A stretch of DNA of 64,000 bases from Microbacterium murale (GTDB taxonomy: Bacteria; Actinomycetota; Actinomycetes; Actinomycetales; Microbacteriaceae), in assembly GCF_030815955.1 (NCBI RefSeq), contig NZ_JAUSXK010000001.1, positions 3,286,001 through 3,350,000 of the forward strand, given 5' to 3'. Positions 1 through 8,827 of this stretch are shown here, piece after piece. The notes below the pieces were generated by a model. The model was given only the letters and a program-made list of their open reading frames with translations, was not told the origin of the DNA and searched no databases. The position numbers were made by a program, and so were the translations under genes. The number at the start of each line of letters is the position of its first letter. The first letter of the stretch is position 1.

Positions 1-563
1 TGAAGGTGACCAGTGCGGCCGAGCTGCGGGCCGCGATACAGGAGAGCGAGGGCGACCCCGTCGAGCTCACCGTGCTCCGTGACGGCGACCAGCAGATCGG
101 AGTCGAACTCACCCCAGAGCTTCAGACCGAGGGCGACGTCGACACCTGGCTCATCGGCATCACCCTGACCACCGAGTACGACTTCCCGATCGACGTGACG
201 ATCCAGCTCGACAACGTGGGCGGGCCGAGCGCCGGAATGATGTTCGCGCTAGGCATCGTCGACGAACTCACGCCGGGCGAGATGACAGGCGGCAACGACA
301 TCGCCGGCACCGGCACGATCGACGCCGCGGGCACAGTCGGCCCGATCGGCGGCATCCGGCAGAAGCTGTACGGAGCGGTCGATGCGGGTGCAGACTACTT
401 CCTCGCCCCGGCGTCGAACTGCGATGAGGTCGTCGGTCACGTTCCGGACGGGCTGCAGGTGATCAGCACGGCGACACTCGAGGAATCGATCGACGCGCTC
501 GAGGTCATCGCGAACGGCGGCGACGTCGACGCGCTTCCCACCTGCACGGCAGCGGCCGAATGA
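1..563 (+). CDS. PDZ/Lon-type (S16) serine protease, C-terminal part
   Basis: The reading frame is open at the left edge, so only the C-terminal part (about 187 residues) is present. It starts within the end of a PDZ-like segment and continues into a Lon (S16) proteolytic domain. The nucleophile motif GGPSAG puts the catalytic Ser at bases 228-230, and the catalytic Lys lies in GIRQK about 45 residues later (near base 363). There is no ATPase domain in what is visible, as in the YlbL-like secreted Lon-type proteases. The UPF0182 gene follows in the same orientation, an order also known from mycobacteria (Rv3194c/Rv3193c). The expected N-terminal membrane anchor lies outside the window. Confidence 0.85.
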   Translation, partial: KVTSAAELRAAIQESEGDPVELTVLRDGDQQIGVELTPELQTEGDVDTWLIGITLTTEYDFPIDVTIQLDNVGGPSAGMMFALGIVDELTPGEMTGGNDIAGTGTIDAAGTVGPIGGIRQKLYGAVDAGADYFLAPASNCDEVVGHVPDGLQVISTATLEESIDALEVIANGGDVDALPTCTAAAE

Positions 564-631
564 CATTGCGCTGAGAGCGGACCGTGACCTCACCGTCACC
601 ACAGGCACAGCCCGCTCACCGACAGCGTGCA

Positions 632-637
632 TAGGAT
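632..637 (+). promoter_or_regulatory. -10 element TAGGAT, leaderless start of UPF0182 gene
   Basis: TAGGAT ends 6 bases before the GTG at 644, so transcription would begin at or next to the start codon. No Shine-Dalgarno sequence lies between them. No clear -35 is visible. Confidence 0.55.
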
Positions 638-643
638 GGACGG

Positions 644-3568
644 GTGACCACGACCTCGGCGCCGAATCCGGCCACGCCCCGTACCTCTCGACGAATCATC
701 ACGTTATCGCTGGTGATCATCGCAGCGATCATCGCTGCCTTCTTCGTCTTCGCCGCGCTCTACACGGACTTCCTCTGGTTCGACCAGTTGCAGTTCGCGA
801 ACGTTCTCACCACGCAGTGGCTCGCCACCGCGGTGATGTTCGTCGTGGGGTTCCTGGGGATGGCGGTGCCGCTGTTCATCGTGATCCAGCTGGCGTACCG
901 CCTGCGCCCGGTCTACGTGCGTCTGAGCTCGCAGCTCGACCGCTACCAGGAGGTCATCGAGCCGCTGCGCCGCCTCGCCATGTGGGGCATGCCGATCTTC
1001 TTCGGTCTGTTCGCAGGCTTCGCCGCCGCCGGAAACTGGGAGACCGTCTGGCTGTGGATCAACGGCGGTGCCACGGGCGAAGTCGACCCGCAGTTCGGCA
1101 TGGACACCGGGTTCTACCTGTTCGCGATGCCGTTCTACTCGATCCTGCTGGCGTTCGTCTCGGCCGTCATCCTGCTCTCCTTGATCGTCACCGCGCTGGT
1201 GTCGTACCTGTACGGTTCGGTGCGAATCGGTCAGGGTGAACTGCGCATCTCGAAGCCGGCCCGCATACAGCTGGCCGTGCTCGCCGGCCTGTATCTCGTG
1301 GTGCAGGCTGCGAGCCTGTGGCTGGATCGCTACAAGACGCTCGTCACGCAGGAAGACCGCATCACCGGTGCCGCGTACACGAGCGTCAACGCCACGATCC
1401 CCGGCATGGCGATCCTCGCGATCCTCGCCGCGCTCGTCGCCATCCTGTTCTTCGTCACGGCCGTCATCGGCCGCTGGCGCTTCCCGCTCGTCGCGACGGG
1501 CCTGCTGATCGTCGCGTCTCTCGTCGTCGGGATCGGCTACCCGTGGGTGGTCGAGACGTTCCAGGTGAAGCCGAACCAGAACAGCTTCCAGGCCGAGTAC
1601 TACCAGCGCAACATCGACGGCACCAAGAGCGCCTATGACATCGCCGATCTCGAAGTGACTCCGTTCAAGGCCGTCACAGACGCCGAGGCAGGACAGCTCC
1701 GTGAGGATGCCGAGACCACGGCATCCATCCGCATCCTGGATCCCAGCATCATCAGCCCGACGGTGCAGCAGCTCGAGCAGTTCCGTAACTACTACCAGTT
1801 CCAGGAGACCCTGGACGTGGACCGTTACGACATCGACGGCGAGACGCAGGACACCGTCGTGGCGGTGCGCGAGCTCAACGTCGACAAGCTCGGCGACAGC
1901 AACAGCTGGAACAACCGCACCGCGGTCTACACCCACGGATACGGCCTCGTGGCCGCTGCGGGCAACCAGCGCACCAGCGAGGGCGAGCCGGTGTTCCTCG
2001 AACGCGGCATCCCATCCTCGGGCTTCCTCACGGAAAGCGAGAAGTACGAGCCGCGCGTGTACTTCGGCGAAGACTCGCCGTTGTACTCGATCGTGGGGGC
2101 GCCGGAGGGGACCGACCCGGTCGAGATCGACTACCCGCGCGGCAAGGACGGCGCGAACGAGACGAAGAACACGTTCGAGGGCGACGGTGGCCCGAGCGTC
2201 GGCAGCACTCTCAACAAACTGCTGTACGCGCTGAAGTTCCAGGAGGCGGAGATCCTGTTCTCCGACCTCGTGAACGACGATTCCCAGATCCTCTACGACC
2301 GTGACCCGGTGACCCGTGTGCAGAAGGTCGCTCCTTATCTCGAGCTCGACAGCGACCCGTATCCGAGCGTCGTCGACGGCAGGGTCGTCTGGATCGTCGA
2401 TGGGTACACGACCAGCTCGACCTTCCCGTACTCGACCAGTGTGAGCCTTTCGGACGCGATCGCCGATTCGAACACGGCAGCGCCGAACTTCGCGATCGAC
2501 GACATCAACTACATCCGCAACTCGGTGAAGGCCACCGTCGACGCATACGACGGCACGGTCACTCTCTACGCATGGGATGACGAAGACCCGATCCTCAAGG
2601 CATGGGAGAAGGTGTACCCGGCGACCGTCGAGCCGATCAGCGAGATGTCCGCCGACCTGATGAGTCACGTGCGCTATCCGACCGACCTGTTCAAGGTCCA
2701 GCGCGAGATCCTCGGCGTGTACCACGTCGACACCGCTGGGTCGTTCGCCCAGCAGGACAACCGCTGGCAGACGCCGAACGACCCGCGCAACGACAACCAG
2801 CTGCAGCCGCCGTACTACTTGTCGATGCAGATGCCGGGTCAGGATTCGCCGCGGTTCTCGATGTTCTCGACGTTCATCCCCGCGTCTTCTCAGGGCACGA
2901 CGAGCCGAAACGTGCTGATGGGCTATCTCGCGGTCGATTCGGATGCCGGAGCCACTGCCGGCGAGAAATCGGACGGCTACGGTCAGCTGCGAATGCTCGA
3001 GATCGATGCGGACACCACCGTGCCCGGTCCAGGGCAGGTGCAGAACACGTTCGACTCCGACACCACGATCGCCGACAAGCTCAACGTGCTGACGCTCGGC
3101 AAATCCGAAGTCAAGTACGGCAACCTGCTGACGCTGCCCGTCGGTGGCGGTCTGCTCTACGTGCAGCCTGTGTACGTGCAGTCGTCGGAGGGCACGCAGC
3201 TACCGCTGCTGCAGAAGGTGCTGGTCACATTCGGCGACAGCATCGCGTTCGAAGACACCCTCACCGCCGCGCTCGACGTGATCTTCGGTGGAGACTCCGG
3301 TGCGAGCGGTGGAGACGAGCAGGTGGAGCCTGTCGATCCCGGTGACGGTACTACGCCGCCGGACGACGGTACGACCGATCCTGACGAGGGCACGACCCAA
3401 CCGCCGGTCGACACTGATGCGCGCGAGACGGCTCTTGCCGCCGCACAGCAGGCGCTGACCGACCGGGAGGCTGCGCTGAAGGCCGGCGACCTCACCGCGT
3501 TCGCCGAGGCCGACAAGCGCCTCACCGCCGCGATCACCGAGCTGCTGGCTCTGGAGGCCGCAGAGTAG
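644..3568 (+). CDS. UPF0182 family multi-spanning membrane protein
   Basis: This 974-residue protein matches the UPF0182 (COG1615) family in length and layout. About seven hydrophobic segments lie in the first 310 residues (residues 18-40 hold the first), followed by a large extracytoplasmic domain from roughly 320 to 880. A low-complexity Pro/Asp/Thr/Gly linker (about 885-925) leads to a short Ala/Leu/Glu-rich helical tail, probably coiled coil. The function of the family is not known; it is widespread in actinobacteria. The GTG at 644 is chosen because a -10-like TAGGAT ends 6 bases upstream. A strong hairpin follows the stop. Confidence 0.9.
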   Translation: MTTTSAPNPATPRTSRRIITLSLVIIAAIIAAFFVFAALYTDFLWFDQLQFANVLTTQWLATAVMFVVGFLGMAVPLFIVIQLAYRLRPVYVRLSSQLDRYQEVIEPLRRLAMWGMPIFFGLFAGFAAAGNWETVWLWINGGATGEVDPQFGMDTGFYLFAMPFYSILLAFVSAVILLSLIVTALVSYLYGSVRIGQGELRISKPARIQLAVLAGLYLVVQAASLWLDRYKTLVTQEDRITGAAYTSVNATIPGMAILAILAALVAILFFVTAVIGRWRFPLVATGLLIVASLVVGIGYPWVVETFQVKPNQNSFQAEYYQRNIDGTKSAYDIADLEVTPFKAVTDAEAGQLREDAETTASIRILDPSIISPTVQQLEQFRNYYQFQETLDVDRYDIDGETQDTVVAVRELNVDKLGDSNSWNNRTAVYTHGYGLVAAAGNQRTSEGEPVFLERGIPSSGFLTESEKYEPRVYFGEDSPLYSIVGAPEGTDPVEIDYPRGKDGANETKNTFEGDGGPSVGSTLNKLLYALKFQEAEILFSDLVNDDSQILYDRDPVTRVQKVAPYLELDSDPYPSVVDGRVVWIVDGYTTSSTFPYSTSVSLSDAIADSNTAAPNFAIDDINYIRNSVKATVDAYDGTVTLYAWDDEDPILKAWEKVYPATVEPISEMSADLMSHVRYPTDLFKVQREILGVYHVDTAGSFAQQDNRWQTPNDPRNDNQLQPPYYLSMQMPGQDSPRFSMFSTFIPASSQGTTSRNVLMGYLAVDSDAGATAGEKSDGYGQLRMLEIDADTTVPGPGQVQNTFDSDTTIADKLNVLTLGKSEVKYGNLLTLPVGGGLLYVQPVYVQSSEGTQLPLLQKVLVTFGDSIAFEDTLTAALDVIFGGDSGASGGDEQVEPVDPGDGTTPPDDGTTDPDEGTTQPPVDTDARETALAAAQQALTDREAALKAGDLTAFAEADKRLTAAITELLALEAAE

Positions 3569-3584
3569 GCCTCACACAACGAAA

Positions 3585-3608
3585 CGGGCGTCCCTCACGG
3601 GGCGCCCG
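3585..3608 (+). terminator. Intrinsic terminator after UPF0182 gene
   Basis: The arms CGGGCGTCCC and GGGGCGCCCG form a 10-bp stem (one G-T pair) around a TCAC loop. A short mixed T stretch follows. It lies 17 bases after the UPF0182 stop codon. Confidence 0.65.
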
Positions 3609-3656
3609 ATTTCGCGTCCACCGGCGGCGAGAGCCGAGGCAGGGTAGAGGGAATGC

Positions 3657-3698
3657 GAAAGGCCCCTGATCCGGATTTCTCCTGATCAGGGGCCTTTC
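3657..3698. terminator. Bidirectional terminator between UPF0182 gene and initiator tRNA
   Basis: GAAAGGCCCCTGATC (3657-3671) pairs perfectly with GATCAGGGGCCTTTC (3684-3698) around a 12-base loop. The arms begin with GAAA and end with TTTC followed by TT, so the hairpin has T-rich exits on both strands. It would terminate readthrough from the plus-strand gene and the minus-strand tRNA, whose 3' end is 16 bases away. Confidence 0.75.
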
Positions 3699-3713
3699 TT
3701 GTGTCGCTTCTCG

Positions 3714-3787
3714 TTGCGGGGACAGGATTTGAACCTGCGACCTCCGGGTTATGAGCCCGGCGAGCTACCGAACTGCTCCACCCCGCG
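3714..3787 (-). tRNA. Initiator tRNA-fMet (CAT anticodon)
   Basis: Read on the minus strand, this is a full 74-base cloverleaf with anticodon CAT. The first base is C and the partner position (72) is A, so the 1-72 pair is mismatched. The anticodon stem holds three consecutive G-C pairs next to the loop (GGG/CCC). Both features are hallmarks of the bacterial initiator tRNA rather than elongator tRNA-Met. The TTCAAAT T-loop is present and the CCA end is not encoded. It stands alone with its own promoter and a strong downstream hairpin. Confidence 0.95.
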
Positions 3788-3798
3788 GCACGTCTACT

Positions 3799-3827
3799 AG
3801 CCTAACACGGGTTTCGGCGCTGGTTAA
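3799..3827 (-). promoter_or_regulatory. Promoter of initiator tRNA
   Basis: On the minus strand TTAACC (3827-3822) and TAGGCT (3804-3799) are separated by 17 bases, the usual -35/-10 spacing. The -10 ends 11 bases before the mature 5' end of the tRNA at 3787, leaving room for a very short 5' leader. Confidence 0.6.
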
Positions 3828-3856
3828 CCACGGGCAAACTGCGCGAGGATGGAGAC

Positions 3857-4660
3857 ATGTCTGAGACCGCCGCATTCACCGTCGCCGTCTGCCAGTTCAG
3901 CCCGACAGCCTCCCGTGACGACAATCGTGCGCGTGTCGCGCAGTTGACGGCGGATGCCGCAGCGAGGGGAGCACGTCTCGTGGTGTTCCCGGAGTACTCC
4001 AGCTACTTCGTCGACCCGATGGATGCGACGCTGTCCGAGAACTCCGAACCGCTCGATGGGGATTTCGTGCAGGCGCTGCAGCGCACAGCATCCGCTCACG
4101 ACGTCACGATCATCGCCGGACTGGTGGAATCGGCAGGGGAGCGGGTGCGCAACACGCTCGTCGCGGTGGACGCCACAGGTGTCCGTGCGACATACCGGAA
4201 GCAGCATCTCTACGACGCGTTCGGTCAGACCGAGTCGGACTGGATCGAGGCGGGGGAGCTCGGAGCTCCGGAGACGCTCGAGATGGGCGGCCTGCGCATT
4301 GCGATGATGACCTGTTACGACCTGCGTTTTCCCGAGGTCGCGCGCACGCTCGTGGATGCAGGTGCTGACGCCATCGTCGTTCCTGCGGAATGGGTGCGCG
4401 GACCGCTCAAGGAGCAGCACTGGACGACGCTGCTCGCCGCGCGGGCGATCGAGAACACGGTCTACATGGTCTCCGCTGATCATCCGACGCCGATCGGTGT
4501 CGGGCACTCGCAGATCGTCGATCCGCAGGGTGTCGTGCTCGCGGGGGTGGGCACCGGTGAAGGCATCGCCGTGGCGCAGCTCACGAAGGATGCCGTCACC
4601 CGGGTCCGCGAGATCAATCCGGTGCTGCGCCTACGCCGTTACGGCGTCGTCCCGCGCTGA
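3857..4660 (+). CDS. Carbon-nitrogen hydrolase (nitrilase superfamily)
   Basis: This 267-residue cytoplasmic protein has the full nitrilase-superfamily triad: Glu46 in VVFPEYS, Lys115 in YRKQH and nucleophile Cys153 in MMTCYDLRFPE. Its length suits a single-domain amidase or nitrilase such as the Nit1/deaminated-glutathione-amidase branch. The substrate cannot be told from sequence; a C-N bond (amide or omega-amidase type) is expected. Start: ATG at 3857, preceded by GAGGAT ending 6 bases upstream, compatible with a leaderless mRNA. A convergent aminotransferase gene ends 26 bases downstream, and some omega-amidases act together with transaminases; that link is only suggestive here. Confidence 0.88.
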   Translation: MSETAAFTVAVCQFSPTASRDDNRARVAQLTADAAARGARLVVFPEYSSYFVDPMDATLSENSEPLDGDFVQALQRTASAHDVTIIAGLVESAGERVRNTLVAVDATGVRATYRKQHLYDAFGQTESDWIEAGELGAPETLEMGGLRIAMMTCYDLRFPEVARTLVDAGADAIVVPAEWVRGPLKEQHWTTLLAARAIENTVYMVSADHPTPIGVGHSQIVDPQGVVLAGVGTGEGIAVAQLTKDAVTRVREINPVLRLRRYGVVPR

Positions 4661-4686
4661 GCGCTCGATATCGCCCGGCCGACTCC

Positions 4687-5889
4687 TCAGAACTGCGCGG
4701 CCGCCAACCGTCGCGCAGCTTCCTCGAGCACGTCGACGCGCTTGCATGCTGCGAAGCGCACGAGGCCGGAGTAGTCGCCTCGGCGCTCCGCGCTGACGAA
4801 CGCGTCCAACGGGATCGCGACGACGCCAGCCCTCTCGGGTAGCGCACGGCAGAAGGCGGCCGCATCCACTCCACCGAGGTTCGACGCATCCGCAACAGTG
4901 AAATATCCGCCCTGTGGCGCGATCACCTCGAATCCGGCGTCACGCAGCCCGGCAGCGAGGATCTCGTGCTTGCGGGCGAGCGCGGCGGCGGCATCCGTGA
5001 AGAACGAATCCGGCAATCTGAGGCCCAGGGCTATCGCGGGCTGAAAAGCCGACCCGTTCACGTACGTGAGGTACTGCTTCACGGTCAGCACCGCGGTGAT
5101 GAGGTCGGCGGGGCCGTGAATCCAGCCGATCTTCCACCCGGTGGCGGAGAAGGTCTTGCCACCGGACGAGATCGTCAAGGTCCGATCTGCTGCGCCGGGC
5201 AGTGTCGCGATCGGCACATGGGGAGCTGTGAACGTGAGGTGCTCGTACACCTCGTCGGTGACGATGACCGCGTCGTGCCGGTCCGCGAGACGGATGATCT
5301 CGGCCTTCACGTCCGGCGAGAACACGACGCCGGTCGGGTTGTGCGGATCGTTCACGAGGATGATCCGCGTGCGGTCGGTGACGGATGCTGCGAGCACCTC
5401 GAGATCCGGTTGGAAATCCGGCAGGCGCAGGGGAACAGTGCGCAGTCGCGCTCCGGCGAGAGCCACCGCCGCCGCGTACGAGTCGTAATACGGCTCGAAC
5501 ACGACGACCTCGTCATCCGGCGAGTCGATCAAAGCCAGGAGCGTCGCCGTCAAGGCTTCGGTCGCACCCGCGGTCACGATCACTTCGGTCCGAGGGTCGA
5601 CCTCCAGCCCGTAGAACCGGCGCTGGTGTTCGCTGATCGCCTCGAGCAGGTCGGCGAACCCTCGCCCGGGTGGGTACTGGTTCATACCGTGCGAGATCGC
5701 CTCACGGGCGGCCTCGAGCACCTCGGCGGGGCCGTCCTCATCGGGGAAGCCCTGCCCGAGATTGATCGCCCCTGTTCTCAGAGCGGCCGCAGACATCTCT
5801 GCGAAGATGGTGGGTGCCACCGCACCGTCAGGAGAAAGCAGGCCTGCCCCTGCTGCAGTGCGCCGCCAGGCGCCGGGAATAGCACTCAT
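4687..5889 (-). CDS. PLP-dependent class I/II aminotransferase
   Basis: This 400-residue enzyme has the fold-type I aminotransferase signatures: the early GQGFPDEDGP motif, NDPHNPTG with Asn184, DEVYEHL, and the Schiff-base Lys245 in SSGGKTFSATGWKIGW. The GWKIGW and GQGFP motifs resemble the kynurenine/methionine/glutamine-phenylpyruvate branch (COG0436). The frame stays open upstream to base 6093, but that part has no family resemblance. The ATG at 5889 gives the normal family length, and a TAGCCT -10 element ends 7 bases before it. The exact amino donor is not predictable. Confidence 0.88.
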   Translation of the reverse strand: MSAIPGAWRRTAAGAGLLSPDGAVAPTIFAEMSAAALRTGAINLGQGFPDEDGPAEVLEAAREAISHGMNQYPPGRGFADLLEAISEHQRRFYGLEVDPRTEVIVTAGATEALTATLLALIDSPDDEVVVFEPYYDSYAAAVALAGARLRTVPLRLPDFQPDLEVLAASVTDRTRIILVNDPHNPTGVVFSPDVKAEIIRLADRHDAVIVTDEVYEHLTFTAPHVPIATLPGAADRTLTISSGGKTFSATGWKIGWIHGPADLITAVLTVKQYLTYVNGSAFQPAIALGLRLPDSFFTDAAAALARKHEILAAGLRDAGFEVIAPQGGYFTVADASNLGGVDAAAFCRALPERAGVVAIPLDAFVSAERRGDYSGLVRFAACKRVDVLEEAARRLAAAQF

Positions 5890-5896
5890 GCAAACC

Positions 5897-5902
5897 AGGC
5901 TA
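5897..5902 (-). promoter_or_regulatory. -10 element TAGCCT for aminotransferase
   Basis: On the minus strand TAGCCT ends 7 bases before the ATG at 5889, suggesting a leaderless transcript. Confidence 0.45.
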
Positions 5903-5982
5903 AGGCCATAGCCGACACTCACCCTGACCATAACGAACGCACAGCTACACGCGGCAGTCTGAACTTGTTGAAGGAGCAGACC

Positions 5983-7503
5983 ATGAACGAAGACAAGAAC
6001 ACCAACGAGTCCGCGTCGTCCGAGCAGCCTGCGCCGCAGGAGCCGGTCGGCACTGGGGCCGGCCACGACATGCCAGCATCGTTCGCGTCGCATCAGGCCC
6101 CGGCGCAGCCATCGAGCCAGGACGCATCACAGGGCGCAACGCCCCAAGGCGCCGCATTCGGCATTCCCGCACCGACACACCCCGGCCGAAGCGCCGACCA
6201 GAGCCAGCCGACCACGCCGCTCTTCGGCGAGTTCGGCGCAGGCACTGCCAGTGACGATCACACCGCGTCCGTCACGCGTATCGAGACGAAGACCAAGGAA
6301 AAGAAGCCGTTCGGCGCAGGCAAGGTCGCGGCGCTCATCGTCGCGGCATCGCTCGTCGGCGGCGCAGCGGGTCTCGGCGGCAGCTACCTCGGCAACAACC
6401 TCTGGAGTCAGCCGGCCGGTTCCACGGCGACAGGTACTGACACGATCACGGTGAACAATCCTGGCTCGGTGAACGAGACCACGGCGATCGCGACGACCGT
6501 GCTGCCCTCGGTCGTCACGATCGAGGTCGCCGGCCAGGAAGGATCGGGCAGCGGCTCTGGTGTCGTGCTCAGCAAGGACGGCTACGTGCTCACGAACACG
6601 CACGTCGTCACTCTCGGCGGCGCTGCCGCTGATCCGGCGATCAGGGTGACCGCGTCCGACGGTCACATCTACAACGCCACGATCGTCGGCACAGACCCGA
6701 TCTACGATCTCGCGGTCATCAAGCTCGAGGGTGCGGCAGACCTGACCCCGATCGAGTTCGCGGACTCGTCCGACCTCAACGTCGGCTCCACCGCTGTTGC
6801 GGTCGGCGCACCGCTCGGTCTTTCGAACTCCGTCACCACAGGCATCGTGAGCGCGCTGAACCGCAGCATCCAGATCGCGTCCTCCGCGCTGCCGGACTCG
6901 GCAGACCAGGACAGCAAGGAAGACGGCGGCGAGTCCGAGCAGGAGGGCGGTCCGTTCCAGTTCGACCTTCCCGGAACTGAGACCCAGGCGGCCACGGAGT
7001 CGATCTCGATCGCCGTGATCCAGACGGATGCGGCGATCAACCCCGGCAATTCCGGCGGTGCGCTCGTCGACAGCGAGGGCAAGCTCATCGGCATCAACGT
7101 CGCCATCGCGACTGCGGGCAGCGCTGAAGAGTCGGGCTCGATCGGTGTCGGCTTCGCCATTCCGTCGAACGTCGCCAAGCGCATCTCCGAGGAGATCATC
7201 GAAGACGGCGCCGCGACGCACGGTCTGCTCGGCGCTTCGGTGAGCGATGCGGCTTCCGTCGAAGGATCAGAGGTCGCCGGTGCGTACATCGCAGATGCTC
7301 CCGTGAGCGGCGGTGCGGCTGAGACCGCTGGTCTGCGAAAGGGCGATGTCGTCACGGCGTTCAACGGTGCACCGATCGCGAGCGCCACCGACCTCACCGC
7401 ACAGGTGCGGGCGGCAGCCGCCGGCAGCGATGCGAGCCTGACATATGTTCGAGACGGCAAGTCGTACGACATCGACGTGACACTGGGGGAGCTCAGCCTC
7501 TGA
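5983..7503 (+). CDS. HtrA/DegP-like membrane-anchored serine protease with PDZ domain
   Basis: This 506-residue protein has a Pro/Gln/Ser-rich cytoplasmic N-terminus (1-110), one transmembrane segment (about 114-136), a trypsin-like domain and a C-terminal PDZ domain (about 405-500). The triad is visible: His207 in LTNTHVV, Asp242 in PIYDLAVIKL and Ser357 in NPGNSGGAL. An acidic insertion (about 305-335) sits between Asp and Ser. It is expected to degrade or chaperone misfolded proteins outside the membrane during envelope stress. The frame is open far upstream, but the ATG at 5983 has AAGGAG 7 bases before it. A perfect hairpin follows the gene. Confidence 0.92.
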   Translation: MNEDKNTNESASSEQPAPQEPVGTGAGHDMPASFASHQAPAQPSSQDASQGATPQGAAFGIPAPTHPGRSADQSQPTTPLFGEFGAGTASDDHTASVTRIETKTKEKKPFGAGKVAALIVAASLVGGAAGLGGSYLGNNLWSQPAGSTATGTDTITVNNPGSVNETTAIATTVLPSVVTIEVAGQEGSGSGSGVVLSKDGYVLTNTHVVTLGGAAADPAIRVTASDGHIYNATIVGTDPIYDLAVIKLEGAADLTPIEFADSSDLNVGSTAVAVGAPLGLSNSVTTGIVSALNRSIQIASSALPDSADQDSKEDGGESEQEGGPFQFDLPGTETQAATESISIAVIQTDAAINPGNSGGALVDSEGKLIGINVAIATAGSAEESGSIGVGFAIPSNVAKRISEEIIEDGAATHGLLGASVSDAASVEGSEVAGAYIADAPVSGGAAETAGLRKGDVVTAFNGAPIASATDLTAQVRAAAAGSDASLTYVRDGKSYDIDVTLGELSL

Positions 7504-7542
7504 CCTGGCTCCGACGCCGGCATGAGCCACCGGATTCTCAGT

Positions 7543-7585
7543 GAAGGACGCCACCCCGCGATAGGCTCGCGGGGTGGCGTCCTTC
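7543..7585 (+). terminator. Terminator of htrA-like gene, overlapping the next start codon
   Basis: GAAGGACGCCACCCCGCG (7543-7560) and CGCGGGGTGGCGTCCTTC (7568-7585) form a perfect 18-bp stem around the loop ATAGGCT, followed by TCTTT. The 3' arm contains the GTG start (7574) of the next gene, and the loop contains its probable -10. Confidence 0.8.
7562..7567 (+). promoter_or_regulatory. -10 element TAGGCT inside terminator loop
   Basis: TAGGCT ends 6 bases before the GTG at 7574, the same spacing as at many other genes in this window. It lies entirely within the 7-base loop of the 7543-7585 hairpin. Confidence 0.45.
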
Positions 7586-8827
7586 TCTTTCGGCTCCGGC
7601 AATGCGGCCAAGCTCCTTCGCATCCCGTTGTATGCCGTCGGAAGCATAGGCACCCTGTTCGTTCCTCGCTCGCACCGTTGGGTGTTCGGATGCGGTGCTG
7701 GGATCGGCGACGGCGCGCTGGCGCTCTGGCGCATCGCAACGGCCGAAGGGCACGACACCGTGTGGCTCACTTCCTCTGCGCGTGAGCGAGCGGATGCTGC
7801 GGCGCTCGGCATCCGCACGATCTCGAAGTCCTCGCTGCGCGGCTGGTGGGCGACGGCCCGGGCCGGCGCGCTCGTCGTGACCCACGGTCTCGGCGATGTG
7901 AACCGCTACGGGGTCACCGGCGGGTTCGTCGTGCAGCTGTGGCACGGCATCCCGCTCAAGCGCATCGGACTCGATTCGCCTGCGACCACGCAGGTGCCGA
8001 GTGTCCCGGGAGCGGCGATTCTTCGCCGCGCGATCGGTCTGCTGTATCGCCGAGCCGCTCAACGCATCCGCGTGCTGCCGGCGGCGTCCGACCGCTCGCG
8101 CGGGAGGCTCGAATCCGCATTCGCGCTCGGCGATGCGCGCGTGGTCGTCACCGGCGAACCCCGTGTAGACGTGCTCTCCGCAGGCAACGATGCAGAGCGG
8201 CGGGCGGTCGCATCCGCTCTGCTCACCAAGGCAACCGGCGCCTTACCAGCTGGTGCACGCAGCATCCTTTACGCCCCCACGTGGCGCGATGGCGCCGATG
8301 ACGTCGCCGTGCCGTCCGCGTCGGAGTGGGTGCGCATCATCGCTCTTCTCGAGAGCCGGAACACGGTGCTGTTCGTGCGGTCGCATCCGCTCGGAGCCGG
8401 TGCGTATCAGCCGCCTCTGCCGAGCGGCCGCGTGAGGATGCTGAATTCCGACCTGATCGCCGACATCACGCCGGCACTGCCCGGGATGGACGCACTCATC
8501 ACCGACTACTCATCATTGGCGTACGACGTGGGGCTTCTGGGCATGCCGGTGCTGTATCTCGCACCGGACGCAGAGGAATACGCGCGCACTCGCGGCTTCT
8601 ACGGAAGATACGAGGATGTCGCAGGTGACGACGTGGCGAAGGGCTGGGCCGCTCTTGTCGTTCAGCTCGAGTCGTTGCTCACGGACGACGGCGTGTTCAC
8701 CGCGCGCTCGGCCCGCTCCAGTACGCTCAGCGCACAGGTGCATGCATACCGCGACGGACACAACACCCGGCGCGTGTACCAGGCAATCCGCGCGCGAGGG
8801 ATCCCCGCGCCGAAGGGAGCACGATGA
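7574..8827 (+). CDS. CDP-glycerol glycerophosphotransferase family protein (TagB/TagF-like)
   Basis: This 417-residue protein carries the hallmark motifs of the family: LWHGIPLKRIG (His124), LYAPTWRDG (about 233-241) and ITDYSSLAYDVGLLG (about 309-323). Family members transfer glycerol-phosphate or similar polyol phosphates to lipid-linked wall polymers at the inner membrane face; the real substrate here is not known. No CDP-glycerol synthase (tagD) is present in the window. The GTG at 7574 is used because the conserved N-terminal region (IPLYAVGSIGTLFVPR) begins just after it, although this start lies within the preceding terminator stem. The gene overlaps the next family member by 4 bp (ATGA). 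Confidence 0.85.
   Translation: MASFSFGSGNAAKLLRIPLYAVGSIGTLFVPRSHRWVFGCGAGIGDGALALWRIATAEGHDTVWLTSSARERADAAALGIRTISKSSLRGWWATARAGALVVTHGLGDVNRYGVTGGFVVQLWHGIPLKRIGLDSPATTQVPSVPGAAILRRAIGLLYRRAAQRIRVLPAASDRSRGRLESAFALGDARVVVTGEPRVDVLSAGNDAERRAVASALLTKATGALPAGARSILYAPTWRDGADDVAVPSASEWVRIIALLESRNTVLFVRSHPLGAGAYQPPLPSGRVRMLNSDLIADITPALPGMDALITDYSSLAYDVGLLGMPVLYLAPDAEEYARTRGFYGRYEDVAGDDVAKGWAALVVQLESLLTDDGVFTARSARSSTLSAQVHAYRDGHNTRRVYQAIRARGIPAPKGAR

Noticed and set aside
704..2725. 673-codon open frame on the minus strand
   Set aside because: It lies fully antisense to the UPF0182 gene and is rich in Arg, Asp, His and Val from mirrored GC-biased codons, with no recognisable motif.
3657..3698. 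CRISPR-like or mobile-element inverted repeat
   Set aside because: It is a single hairpin with T-rich exits beside a tRNA; there are no repeats with spacers and no transposase or duplicated target. It fits a terminator.
3714..3787. tRNA as integration site of a genomic island
   Set aside because: No integrase, direct repeat of the tRNA 3' end or compositional break follows; flanking genes are ordinary chromosomal genes.
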